Shown here piece by piece: positions 1-11,544 of a DNA stretch of 64,000 nucleotides. The stretch is from Auricularia sp. M13 (lineage: Eukaryota; Basidiomycota; Agaricomycetes; Auriculariales; Auriculariaceae). The stretch covers positions 620,001-684,000 of the forward strand of contig CM073203.1 in NCBI GenBank assembly GCA_037042915.1, given 5' to 3'. The stretch's first letter is position 1; every line of letters starts with the position of its first letter. The notes beneath the pieces are model-generated. The model saw only the letters and a program-made list of their open reading frames with translations. It was not told where the DNA came from and did no database searches. The position numbers and the translations under genes are program-made.

Positions 1-82
1 GGCGCGGCACGACTACCTTGAGGTCCGCGGGCGGACCCTGGAGCGCCATGCGGCGGGCACGTTCGGGCGGCTTCAGCGACAT
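1..82 (-). CDS. 5' end of a gene running off the left edge (unknown product)
   Basis: On the minus strand an ATG at 82-80 opens a frame that stays open to the window edge (27 codons, beginning MSLKPPERARR). The basic, proline-rich start and the GC-rich codons look like the N-terminus of a nearby host gene. A possible splice donor lies after the codons for DLK, so this may be a short first exon. The fragment is too short to identify a family. It is called because the frame is open, starts with ATG and is followed upstream by non-coding-looking sequence. It could still be a chance ORF. Confidence 0.4.
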   Translation of the reverse strand, partial: MSLKPPERARRMALQGPPADLKVVVPR

Positions 83-3000
83 TTGCTTGAGGATGTCAGG
101 AGTTGCTGTGCTGCTGTTAGATTACGCAAACGGGAGCGCCGCGGGCGACTCACGAGCTGGCATGTCCAGCTGAGGAAGATAGAAGCCCATGCCCCAGGAC
201 ATGTTGACACTGACACTGACAGCGTGTGCTGTTGTCCACGACAAAATCGCAAATTAGACGGCGCTGCGGCAAGCACAGGGACTACGCACGCGAGGTGGGC
301 GGGACGGGAGAGAGAGAAAACTTGGAAGAACAAGGAAGGCGGGTGTGTGAGTTATAACCGGCAACTATGGAGCCGGACGAGTAACAGTCGTGGATGACGG
401 GACGCGGGAGACTGGGCTACAACGAGCACCAGATAGATCGATGCGGCGCAAGACAAGACGCACGCAGGTCGAGATAGTGGGCAATGCACGCCAACGAGCA
501 CAATGAAACAGACGCCGGCGCGTTTGATGTGCACGGCGCGTTCGGGACTTGCTTCCGAAGACGAGGCTGGCGACCGCGACACGGTCAGAGGAGAAGCGAC
601 GGGGCTGGGGGCTGGGGGGTTCAGGGACGAGAACTGGCGTCTGGGCCGGCGGTCGAAATAGCAGCAGACGCTAGTACTCTCGGATGTGGCCCGGCGTATG
701 TTCGGCGAGGCCCAGGGGTTCGTCCACTGACGTCTGGCCGTTCAGATGCGTGCAGAGCAGCAACGAATGCCCGAGCACGGCGCGCAAAGCAGCAAGCTAG
801 CACCAGTGGGCAGCAGCAGCAGCTACAGCAATCCGAGCTCGAGTCGGTCCAAGGCTATGGGCTGACTGTAGCTCGACGCGAATACAGCTGGCGGGTGGCT
901 CGCTGGGAGCGTTGGGTGCTGGGCGTAGGCAGCGGTGGGCGAGGTGGCGGACGGACGGAAGCAAGCAAGCAAGCGGACGGCAGTCTTCCAGGCGGAATCG
1001 GAATCAACAGCTCGTGCCTTGCCACCGTCCTCCCGCCCGCCCGCATCACCCTCACGCCGGACCTGTGCCTGCAGGCTCTCCCTTGTCCGCCCCAGGACGC
1101 CAGTCTGCGCTCCCCGCCCCACCGCCCACCCTGCCGGCCGCGTCCCGCTCGGGGCTCCAGCCATCCGGTCGCCGAACTGCGAACGCGCTTCTTGACATCC
1201 CTCGGCGTCTCCATGAGTCGTTCTCCCACTCAAATACTTTCTAGCCAGCCCACCGCCTGCTCTGGTCTGCGCACATCTCAAATGGGTCCATGACTATGAC
1301 GCTCCATACGATTCAACTGACAGCGGGCCTTCTGAGTTGGTGCTCCCGGCCTCTTCTGCTCATGCCCAACTGTTACTCACTACAGTATCACGGGGACCTC
1401 GGATTCAAACGCGCGCACATGCCCGCCTGCAGTCACGCCCCCTCCCTCCCTATGGCGGTGCTGCAGCTCGGCCCGGACAGACATCGGTGTCCGCCTGCAG
1501 CAGCATGGCAGGTGCCACCTTGCCAGCGAACTGCGCACTCCGCGATTGTTTTACGTCGTACGAATCCTTGATAATGACATGATCTGCCGTGCTTTCTCGC
1601 TATTTCGGGCCTCTGGAACGGATTGTTAGATCGGTCTCTGCATCTCCTGGCAGTCCATTTCGCACTGGCAGCGACTTGCACGCCGGGCCGTTCGTGGATG
1701 GCGGAGGACCGCGCTACGTGACGACCGCGTCGAGCTTCGTGCTCCTGAAAGAGCATTGCACGCTTACAGTATACTCAACGACGCGCTGTGTCGCTGGTGA
1801 GCGCGCCATCCCAGTCCGGTGGATTCACAGGGTATGGATCGATCGGGCGTGCTGGCACTGTGCTCAATTTCATGATCAAGTTAGACTCTCAAACAGCGAT
1901 CCCAAATTAGAACCCTTACCCTTGCCAGGTGAGGTGGGAAGCGTCGACATTACGGATGGTGCCCATTGAAACGATGCCCCAAGTTTCCTGCAGTCTGGAG
2001 TCTGCACCCTCCGCGGGCGGACGTGCAAATATGCCAACGCATGAATAGCCGTGACGTCTACCGCCACTCTATACGATTAACCTATACTGTATGCACAGGA
2101 CATTGATGTCCCCGACACATTGGCAAGCATCGCGACCGAGGGCAGGCAAGGGCGCCTTCAGCGACCGTTGACGCGTTGACTCGGACCCAAGTCCGCTGCA
2201 ACGCTATCGATTCGTCTGACCGGGGTCGAGCAACGCCCTCCGATTTTTGCGAGCGCCGTGAGGTTCGTCGAACCTAGTACTGTATTTGGTGTTCTCTCTT
2301 TTGCCTTGAAGACCAACTTGAACTAACAGATGGCAACCCCAGGTGTCAACTTATGGCTTCCGCCCGCCGTGACAGCTACCGTAACTGCGGCAGTCAACGG
2401 TCCTCCCGGGTTTGCCCTGTACAATGAGGTTTGTCGAGCCTACAATATCTCTTAAAAAAACGGCACAGATCGCAGGACGAATGAGCCTGGACCAAGCCCC
2501 TCAGGCTGGGACCCTCTGAAACGGCCAGCACCTCGGAAATCGGCGCCGCTGCAGTGCTGTCGAATGCACGGTGTGTCCAATCGAATCTGTTTCCCTTTGG
2601 CCCATCACCGAGTAGGCTTCCAGTTGCAAGCGATGGGTCGGTGGCTAATACTATACTGTACATCTCGCGCAAACTTGATAAATTCACAAGTTCCTGACCC
2701 CTTGTACTGTAACTGTATCTGCTTGCCGTCAGGTTTCTGTCATTCTCGGTGCTATCTTTTTGCAGAGCCTGCATATTCCTCCCTCGGTCCCGCATTGCTG
2801 ATTCTGTTCAAAATTCAGGTGTCCTTTGCTCCCGATTCTCTGGCGCATCCCACACTCGTGGAGCACCATTTCCGACTGCTCGAGTCATCCTGGAAGTCGA
2901 GGCGTGCTGAAAGCATGCACATGGCTTGAGATAGCCAGGAACCCGGCGGAATCTTTGTCCAAGACTGTGTATTGTTGCACGGTATGCCATGGCCGACAGT

Positions 3001-6000
3001 GCTAGTGATCGATTGAGTCCATCGACCCCAGCGCTGGGGCCACAAATGCCCTGAGTGCCCTTAACACGTACTTAGACATGCTACCATCGTCATCCGGGGC
3101 GCAGCGCCCGCCCATGCGTTTAGTTCTCGAACTCCTCGGAGTTCCTGCCGCTCAGGCTGATTTGACTCGGACATAATCATATCACTTGATAAACGACTCC
3201 CCAAAGCTCAAACAGCCAACACAGAACGCGTGGATCATGACAGCAGCGTGGCTTCAAGTTCCCCGCGTTCAGGGATCGTCAAGTCAAGGGTGTGTGTGTG
3301 CGACTGGGGTGTTTCAGACTGATGGCGAGCGCATCCCGATTCGGCACTGCCGGCACGTCCGAGGATCTCCCTCTCACCGCGACGACAACCTTTCCCGCTC
3401 TCCCTCGCGCCGATGCTTTGAAGTGGAGCCTCCGACGACGAAAGAGTCGTATTGCCGGCGTCCATATGCTGCAGAGCCGGCTGCAGACCGGGCGTCGGGA
3501 TTTGTGTTCTGGTGCGTTGCTGCTTCTTGTCCAATGTCAAGGGAAAGGGACACTCTTCCGTCTCCCCTGGTTAAAGGCGTCGTGCATGACCGTCTCCATA
3601 GAAGCGGAGAGCCCTGGTAGAATGGCTGCTGATGCTGAAACGGTCACGGTCGAAGGACGTCCCGAGAACAAGTCTGGATCCTACAATCAGGGAGATCTGT
3701 ATACGCTGTCGTAATCTGCGGTGTAGCACAAGGTCGAGCTCCTGGAGGCGGAAACCGAGGTTCGGGAAGCAGGCGCACAGCGTGGCCCAGTTTCAACTTA
3801 GCGTCGAAAGCGTCCGAAAACCCTCAGCCTGAGACTGCCAGTGGCCGGAGCTGCGGAGAGCGCATTCGAGACGCTCTGGCAATGAAAGCTCAAGCTATGT
3901 ATCCCTCATTATGAACAGCTGTTCTTTCTTCGACAAAGGCTCACCCAGGAGGGCACAGTGACTGTACAGTGTACAGCGAGCCCCGAGCGCTCGACTGAGC
4001 CGCCATGCGCATCACTGATGCACACAGGCTCTTCATCTCTCGCCCCCCTCAACAGCTCTTAAAAGCCCACATGCATTCTCGGATTCTCTCCACTGGCAGT
4101 TATCAACCTCCAACCGTCCAGGTTCGAACGGCGGCGCAGCCGGCGCATGTGCTGGTCCTACATCAGGAAACTGCGTTTTGCCCCGAAGCGGAATAGGCAA
4201 ACTCTCCTCCATCCAGTGCTGATATCCGCTGTCACTGAGCGTACCATTCGGAATAGCCCCACCGAACCGACATTAGCAAGCTTCGAGGCGTGCATGGGCA
4301 TCACAGGGGCAATCTCGGGTGCGCAAGGCCTATCTCAGAACGCATCCGCCCATCTCGAGCGATCAAGTAACGCTCCCGTCCGGCCAACAGCGCGCTTGCC
4401 GCACGGACCGCTTGCAGGCCATGGGCTGTCCCACAGTGAAGATTTTGAATCCTACAGAAAGGCAGTCCATGAAGATGCCATATCTACTTGATTCTCATAG
4501 TTTGTGGTCCCGGAGCTGAAGAAGTCCGTACTACTTGTCGAGTGTGCACAATCGGTGCAAAAATCAACATGTGTGTGCTGAGGTTCTTCTACAGCGTAGT
4601 CTCAGACGTTTGGGGAGCTGTAGAAGGTACGTCAGGCACAAGGGCAAATTTCTCGAACTCAAAGTCCAAATGCGGCAACGTCCGCCCCTCCGAACTCAGG
4701 ACGTGTTGGGTCGGAGTTGAAACGCCTCTTTCGTTCCAACCCCCATGTTCGACTTCACTCACAGCTTGATACGTTCTACTCGGCAGACTCAATGGCAGGC
4801 TCACGACGAACCTTCTGCAATGGGGTCGGTCCCCTCTCTCTATCGAGCGTTGGACTGACATGTACCTGCGCTTCTGTAGACCACTTCAACCTGCGGTCGC
4901 AGGACGTGTAATGACAGCAGCCATGCGCGCATTGGAGGAGAACAGCCTCCGAGCACCCGTTGGGTCTGTGATCCCGTTAAATCCCGCAGCGCTGTAGAGC
5001 TGACTTCCCCAGACCCACCGAAGCGGGCCAAGCTGTTATTCTGAAGTGAGTTACTCGATTATCGCGTTATTTACTTGCTTGACTCACCGCTCCTGCCTCG
5101 CAGTATCTCTCTGTCATTCCTCGCGAGGACCGACACATCGTTCAATATGTGCGTATTTCTCGCAGCACTACTGATTACGGCTGCGGTGTTGCTCACTCTG
5201 CCTTCCTCACTTGTAGACGTTTCTTTCTGATTACCCTGCATCGGGGCAGGATTCTGTCAACGGTCTGCCTTCCTATCGCTATTCTCATTTGCTTATCTCG
5301 GAGTCCCACGTCTAGCGGCTGCGAGCTGCATCATTTTCGCCACATAGTATGTCGCCTCGTATCCTAGCTTGGCGCCGTGCTGACGATATTATCAGAGTGC
5401 TTTTCTACAATTCATTCTCTTAGGTACGTACGACACAGCTATTCCGCTGCCAGCGACGGCGCGGGCACTCCCCCACGCTGTGCTATGACCCCATTATGTC
5501 AGTAGCCGGTGCCCTGCGCCGTGCCTCACCATTACATACTTTCATCCATGTAGTATAACCGTTAATACAGTCCGTTTTACGCAGTCTATTCTGTACCATC
5601 TGGCATTGGAATCTCTATAATAGATCGGCAAGGACCCAAATGAGCAGGCGAAAACTAGAGCGACAAGATCACAGATACTGAATTCAGGCGGTTGAGGTGC
5701 GATGCACCACAGCTTTGAGGCGTACCAGTCCGCTCTGGGGCGATGGATCATGCTATAAACCGGGGGCATGGGTCCTAGGGCACCGACCGCTATGGAGACT
5801 CCAGTCCGCTCTAGGGAGAAGACACGGTTTCCTGATGTACCGCACCGCATATAGCGGCTGCTGCGCGCACTCATGTCTGAGGGAGCACTCGTACGTCACT
5901 CACGTGCAATGCGGTAACAAGGACCGCGCGGGACAGCCATTATGGTGTCCAAAGGTGCGTCCACCTCCGAGTCCCATCTCCCGCACTACTCGATGTCGGC

Positions 6001-6243
6001 TGAACTGCAAGCAACTGGCAGAAGTTTCATTGCCATAACCTGCCATGCAACCCTCCCCCGCAGTCAATATCTCAGAGAATCACGCCTTTACGCTGTCCCG
6101 TGGCTCTCAGGTCTCTCACGGGCATCTACGCGTCGGACCGAGACGCACACGCCGTCGTCTCGAGGATATACCTTTGACCAACGATACCTCTCCCCCGCCA
6201 GCGCTTTTTAGAGATTATACATATTACTATTCATCCAGTTTAT
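83..6243. other. Long intergenic region without convincing genes
   Basis: No ORF in this stretch of more than 6 kb shows a recognisable domain, a plausible multi-exon structure or biased composition. The longest frames (for example 484-1293 on plus and 3186-3620 on plus) read as arginine/serine/cysteine-rich random translations, and overlapping frames on the other strand are equally open. The rest of the window averages about one gene per 2.5-3 kb, so this is a real change in density. I saw no rRNA, further tRNA or intact transposon ORF. It could hold non-coding RNA genes, decayed mobile DNA or long promoters that cannot be recognised by eye. Confidence 0.55.
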
Positions 6244-6251
6244 CATCGACA
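6244..6251. repeat. Left target-site duplication of the hAT-like MITE
   Basis: CATCGACA directly abuts the left inverted repeat and is repeated exactly at 6745-6752 after the right inverted repeat. Confidence 0.85.
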
Positions 6252-6744
6252 TAGCACTCAGTTAGTTACCGAATGTGAGTAACAATGTTAGTAACGTGTG
6301 AGTTAGTAACATGTTAGTAACCTCACCCTTGCCACGAGCATGGGTTACTAACATTGGAGGGCCATATGTGCCACATGCTCAGCAGAACCTTCAGCTTCCC
6401 TGCATCACTTTGGGCCTGTCTCAGCCCAGAGAAACGATGTCTCAGTGACTGAATCAGTGTTCTTGACCCATACAGATGGTCCTCCGATCTTGTGGTAGTC
6501 AGAAGAGGGTGAGAAAGGGTGATGAGGCATGAAGCAGCAGGTAAGAAGAAGGGATTTGCTTAATTCATGCATTCTCCTTGTTCGATGCACACAAGTGAAG
6601 GTTGTACAGTCCAGATATATGGTAAATATTGTGTACACTGGGAGTAAGTAAAGTGTTATTAACAATGTTACTAACTATATGTTACTAACACACAGTGTTA
6701 GTAACGTGTGAGTTTGCTCGCCGAAGCAAACTAACTGAGTGCTA
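6252..6744. mobile_element. Non-autonomous hAT-like MITE with 8-bp target duplication
   Basis: The ends are a perfect 16-bp terminal inverted repeat, TAGCACTCAGTTAGTT at 6252-6267 and its complement at 6729-6744. The element is bounded by the identical 8-mer CATCGACA at 6244-6251 and 6745-6752. An 8-bp target duplication is the hallmark of hAT transposons. Inside both ends lie at least seven copies of GTTASTAAC-type subterminal motifs, a common arrangement for transposase binding. At 493 bp, with no credible transposase frame, it must depend on an element elsewhere. Intact ends and duplication suggest a fairly recent insertion. Confidence 0.88.
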
Positions 6745-6752
6745 CATCGACA
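6745..6752. repeat. Right target-site duplication of the hAT-like MITE
   Basis: CATCGACA directly follows the right inverted repeat and matches 6244-6251 exactly. Confidence 0.85.
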
Positions 6753-6995
6753 ACATTGGTTACTTTGTATATTATTGCTACATGACAGCTAACCTTTTGC
6801 TTGTCAGTGTATTTAGTACTGTTCGACTGATGTCTGTAAATTTTAAACCCCAATAAGACACTGTTCGGGCGCTGAATTGGAAGACAATTAGATGAATCTT
6901 GCAGCACTCGGACTAGAAGCACTCGGACTAGATTGAGTAGCTCAGACGGTGGACAGCTGTTGGATGATAAAGAGCTGTGCTAGCAGTACTGTCAG

Positions 6996-7067
6996 TTCTC
7001 TGTGGTCCAACGGCTAAGACACGCGCCTGTCACGCGCGCAACCCGGGTTCGACTCCCGGCAGGGAAG
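6996..7067 (+). tRNA. tRNA-Asp (anticodon GTC)
   Basis: The sequence folds as a complete 72-nt cloverleaf. The acceptor stem pairs 6996-7002 with 7060-7066 (one G-U) and the discriminator is G7067. The anticodon stem 7022-7026/7034-7038 closes the loop CTGTCAC, whose central GTC at 7029-7031 reads aspartate codons. The T stem 7043-7047/7055-7059 closes TTCGACT. No intron is present. The internal B box (around GGTTCGACTCC) is intact. A run of six T follows and serves as pol III terminator. Confidence 0.96.
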
Positions 7068-7071
7068 CTTC

Positions 7072-7077
7072 TTTTTT
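7072..7077 (+). terminator. RNA polymerase III terminator of tRNA-Asp
   Basis: Six consecutive T residues begin five bases after the mature 3' end of the tRNA, the standard pol III stop. Confidence 0.85.
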
Positions 7078-7803
7078 CGCTTTTCGAGCCTCGTGCTCGA
7101 CGCACCGCCGAGTAGCAAGCAACACGGTTTTTATATGCCAACTTTTCAGCCATGGTTGCGGGAGGGCAACATGTTGCGGTCCGGCTTGAAAAATCATCTA
7201 CTACAATGATTCCGCTTTCACTCTCAAATTTGAGAATTCGCAGCCATGCTGTTTTTCCACATCGTACACATGCTGTTCTGTAATTGCGCTTCCCGCAACA
7301 CGGGGGTGAAGAATGTAGTATGTAGTAGGAAAAGACGACGCGAGGCTGGGCCGGGGAGGGGGGCGATTAAACCTCGACCCGCGTCCCGTCGACGGGAGGG
7401 ACGGGGTCGAGGGACGGGGGGTAGGAGGAGCCGCTATCGTACTTACAGGATGTGGATCGTATGCAACATGCATGGCGGTGTGTGGTCGTCAGAAAAGGGG
7501 GGTGGCGAAAGGTCTAGGACGCGAAAAAGGAACGGGATACGAGAACACGTAGTGGGACCGATGGACAGACACAATCACAGAGCGAGGAGAGATCGAGCAA
7601 CCTGAGAGGAAAAGAGGAGAGAACCTTGAATACACAGTGGCTGGTGATGTCGATGAGAGGGAGTGATGTGATAGATGCACAATGCCAGACAGAAAGAACC
7701 AAGAACGAAACGAGCGGCCGCGGAGGTGGCGTGTCACCGTTCAGGAATGACACCGGTCAGCAGCGGTGCGCCAATATGATCGTATGCTGCGAACAAACAA
7801 AGG
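7078..7803. other. Intergenic region between tRNA-Asp and the OPT gene 3' end
   Basis: No coding sequence is supported. It contains a strong GC-rich inverted repeat at 7372-7412 with 9-bp outer arms and additional inner pairing, and purine-rich tracts on the plus strand. It should also hold the 3' UTR and poly(A) site of the OPT gene transcribed from the right. Confidence 0.5.
7372..7412. repeat. GC-rich inverted repeat / hairpin
   Basis: The arms CCTCGACCC (7372-7380) and GGGTCGAGG (7404-7412) are exact complements, and the sequence between them pairs further (GTCCC with GGGAC). It lies about 390 bp beyond the OPT stop codon. A role in 3'-end formation or as a replication or recombination structure is only a possibility. 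Confidence 0.6.
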
Positions 7804-10800
7804 TCAGCACCGTCCGAATACGAACGGAAACGGGACGCTGCACGCACTATCATTATAAACGGTATTACCCCACCATTGCGGCTGCTTGATGCCCTTGGGG
7901 AATTGAAGGCAGAAGAATATCACAATAATAGCCACCACCGTGCCCGAGTCCAACGCGGAGCTCAGCACGTAGTTGAACTTGCTCCACCACGCGAACCGCG
8001 TCCTGCGCACGACGTACTGGAATGCGAACGCGACGAGGAACCAACTCGAGTAGTTGATGCCAGTCGCGGGTGGGATCTGGCTGACGCCGTTGAGCACGAT
8101 CGGCATGCTGATCAGCTTCACCCGGCTCTGCGGGTACTTGCGCTGCCACAGCCAGAACGGCAGCGGGATCAGCGCGCCGAATACAAGCGCGTAGAGCTCA
8201 GGGTGGTACAGCGAGCCCTTGCCAAACTGTCGCGTGGGGCCAATCAAACCCCTAGGAAACACGGTTGAATAAACATCTCAAGACGAATATGGGATGTCAC
8301 ATACCAGATCGCCGATGCAGTGAAGAACACCTTGTTGTGCGGGCAAGTAAGCGCGTCCTTCTGGTACGGCGAGCAGATGTCGTCCACGTTCGAGAACATC
8401 CAGTGCTTCACGCCAACTTGAACGAAGGCAGCAAAGATCGTCGCAGAGCTCTGTGCGATGAAAGACGCGCGCGGCGGGACCTTGATGTAGTGCCCGAGCT
8501 TGAGGTCCTGGACGAAGCCAATGGCCTCGACATGCGTCTGGATCGCGTACACCTTGAACACCATGTTCGCGAACAGGTTCCCGGGGAGTAGAGTTCCCGG
8601 GATAATCTGCGCTAGCAGATTCAGAGTAATCTAGCATTGCCGTGAGCTATAGCGCGAGTAATGCGAATTATTATAGACTCACTGGCTGACCCGTCATCGC
8701 GAAAATGAAGCCTCCGGGCAGGATGTAGATCACAGGCAGTAGCAGCGCGATCAACAGAGCCCAGACGGGTACGTCCGTATGCCACCGCTGTGCCTCCATG
8801 AGTACCTGAATTCGTCCCGCAGGAGGAAACGGCGCACCTCAACAGCCACGATAGCCAGGCAGAAGAAGAAAACGAAGAAGCCCAGATACCACCAGTCAGG
8901 CACCTCCGGATAATTCCTCATGAGCTTGGCGTGGATGTCGTCCTTCTCGACGCGCATGCGCTTCAGGCCGTTGATGAGCGCCTCGCCGTGGTACAGCGCG
9001 GTGTGGACGACGACGCAGGTGGACACGGCGAACGCGAGCAGGTAGGTGATGACCCAGCCCGCGGGCATGTACAGCGGGGAGTACTCCTCGTACGCCGTCT
9101 GGTTCAGCTTGGCCACGTCGAGCATGAGCACGCGCGTCACGTTGTACACGTTCCCGAAGCGGTCATACGGCACGCTCGAGAAAATGGGGAAGTGGGCTAG
9201 CTCCCAGACCTGCGGACATGACGTTAGTTTCCGCGCAATAGGAAAACGAGGAAGGTGGAACGTACATTCGAGTAGTACATGATAGGGCACAGGATCCAGT
9301 AGAACAGGACGAATCCCGCCATGACATGGACTTCGGCCCACCAGGGGACCATGAGCGGGCTGCCAACCCAAGTAATCTGTGCCCAGTCGAACGTGAGCAG
9401 GCCCATACCGAGCCCGCTTTCCACACCAAAGAGCTGATTGACCACGCGGTTCTCTGCGCCGGAGTCAATAGACTGCCAGAACAAACACAGCACTAACTCA
9501 CTGGGCGCGAACCAACAGACCCAAGAGAACGTGCTCAAGGCGGTGAAGAGGTAACCGGGCAGTATGAAGAACGCGAACGCGCCGCAAAACGCGTAAATGA
9601 AGAACCGGAAACGCGTAATACCGCCGCCCTTGATGAGCTCTTCGTCCTCTGCATGCAGCGTATTGAGTAGCGTGCACGCGACGAGGTTCTGCGGCCAGAT
9701 CATGCTCGCGGGCCATACAAGGAAGCGTCTGCACAGTCCGGCCAGACCAAAGCCCGTCAACTGCGTAGCTAGGACGAGCGTCAGGTTGAACCTATACATG
9801 CGTCAGTTAGCAGTGCAACAATACAAATAGCTGTTTTGGGCGCACCAGAACGACAGCTTCATCTTGTAGAACGTCTCCGCCACCACGATTGCGCTGAGCG
9901 CGTACGGCGGCATAATCGACACTGCGTGCGTGCAATATACTGAATCAGCACCAGGCCGCTAGAGAGCGAGTGCTCCAGGTACGCACCGTTCGCCATGATG
10001 TAGATCAGCACATGCTCCTGTTGGTCGATATCAGTACAGCCGTTGGTTGCGGGGTCGGAAATAGACACGGGGAGATTTAAAGGGCTTTGTTGAGCAGGCG
10101 GACACCCGAGCAGGTATAGCACGCGCGAGGCGCAACGCAATGGGGAGGAAAACCGGAATGCCACCACACACCTTGACATTGAAGGGCCCGGGATTGAGCG
10201 ATATCTCCGCTCCACCGAAGACGCGTTGTGGAAGACGCCAAGTGCGCAGCGGGAGCGCGTACGCACAGAATTTGCCAATCGGATGCGAGATTAACCTGCG
10301 TGCTCGGTTAGATAAATCTGGCGCATTGCATGCGAGGCGAGAGGCCCGGCGAAGAGGAAGCAAAGGGACACAAAGGCAACGTGCAAATACGTGCTTTCAG
10401 GCAAGGTTGTGGGGTAAGAAGCAGCATTTCCGGGCACGGTGCACGCAAGGTTGGATTGGGCACGAGCCACGCGCCTGACGCGGAGCATGGAGTGGCAAAA
10501 AGACGAGAGGGGCCGGTGCAATATGATAGCCAGGGACCATCACTCAGGACCCGACAATGGTCCATGGGCGGTGGCAGAGAGACCAGAACACTCACAGCAA
10601 GACCAACGGAATGACCGTGGGCGCCGGTTGGCGGAAGTGAAAGAATACGTTGACGGCGCCGCCGACGATACACAGTATCAGGCCGATAATCCACATGCGC
10701 AGGGTCATGCATGGCATGGATGTGTCATCGATGTTGGAGACGCTGACACGGACCTCGGGGTATGGCGAGTCCTCGTCAATGTCGCTCTCGGCGTCTATGT

Positions 10801-11544
10801 CTTTCCTGCGGGCGGCCAAAGGGATGAGCACTGGGATTATCCTGGGAACAGGCACTCGTACTTTGCCTCATCCGGGTCTTGCTGGCCGTCGAGATACATG
10901 ACGACGCTGGTGCCTGCATCGCTGGACAAATGTCGTTTGCGCTCCGTGGGCGTGTATGGGAGCTCGCTGGCGGCGTCGCTGCCGTCTACGTCGAAGGTCT
11001 GCGGTCTGCTGGGCGGGAGCGAGAGTGCGACGGGCTCGCTGGCGGCTGTCCGGCGGAGCTCTGTGTGGAAGAGGGCGGAGGCGGAGGTGGGCGTGTGTGC
11101 GGAGGGCGAGCGGGGCGACGTGAGCGGGGCCATCCGGTACGCCTCGCCGCCGCCGCTGCCGGGGAAATCGAGCGTCGAGTTCGATCCCGGCGGCGAGTCG
11201 TCCAGCGGCCGCCCTCGCGACGACGGCGGCGGTAGCGGCTCGCCGTCGCCGTCCTCGTCGATACGTTGTAAGCGGCCCAAGGCGCTCGTCGTCGGACGCG
11301 AGCCCTGCGAGCCGTTGGCGGCGTCGGCTGCGGCGGCGCGCCCCTGTGCCGAGGGCGGCGGCAGATAGGCAAAGACGCCGTCGTCGGGCTCGCTCTCGTC
11401 GCCGGAGTCGGTGTCGTCGTCGGCGGCAGCCTGGTGCTGCATCGCCAGGTGATGGGCGTGGACAGGGTCGACGCGCCACTGGACATTCTCGCTCGAGCCC
11501 GTGCCCAGACGCGAGCTCGACGCCGTCGTCGTCGGCCGTCTCAT
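7804..11544 (-). CDS. Oligopeptide transporter, OPT family
   Basis: Eleven exons join in frame (11544-10862, 10805-10596, 10295-10172, 10017-9987, 9921-9846, 9791-9502, 9453-9266, 9209-8838, 8787-8683, 8630-8305, 8251-7804) to 950 residues. Family signatures are visible: MPCMTLRMW before the first membrane span, SLNPGPFN followed by KEHVLIYIMAN, NQLFGVESGLGMGLLTFDW, SPLMVPWWAE, a KVPPR motif (KIPPR in the family) and a C-terminal WWGN. OPT proteins are proton-coupled importers of tetra- to pentapeptides or glutathione, with many membrane spans, at the plasma membrane. The first about 250 residues are a low-complexity acidic, serine/proline-rich cytosolic tail. One intron (10296-10595) is 300 nt, far longer than the other nine (48-154 nt). 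The last about 20 residues diverge from the family, so the 3' end may include another intron. Confidence 0.93.

Noticed and set aside
484-1293. 269-codon plus-strand ORF
   Set aside because: Composition is random-looking, overlapping frames on the other strand are similarly open, and no domain, signal or splicing context supports it.
6405-6665. 86-codon minus-strand ORF inside the first MITE
   Set aside because: Too short and without transposase motifs; it lies wholly within a non-autonomous element.
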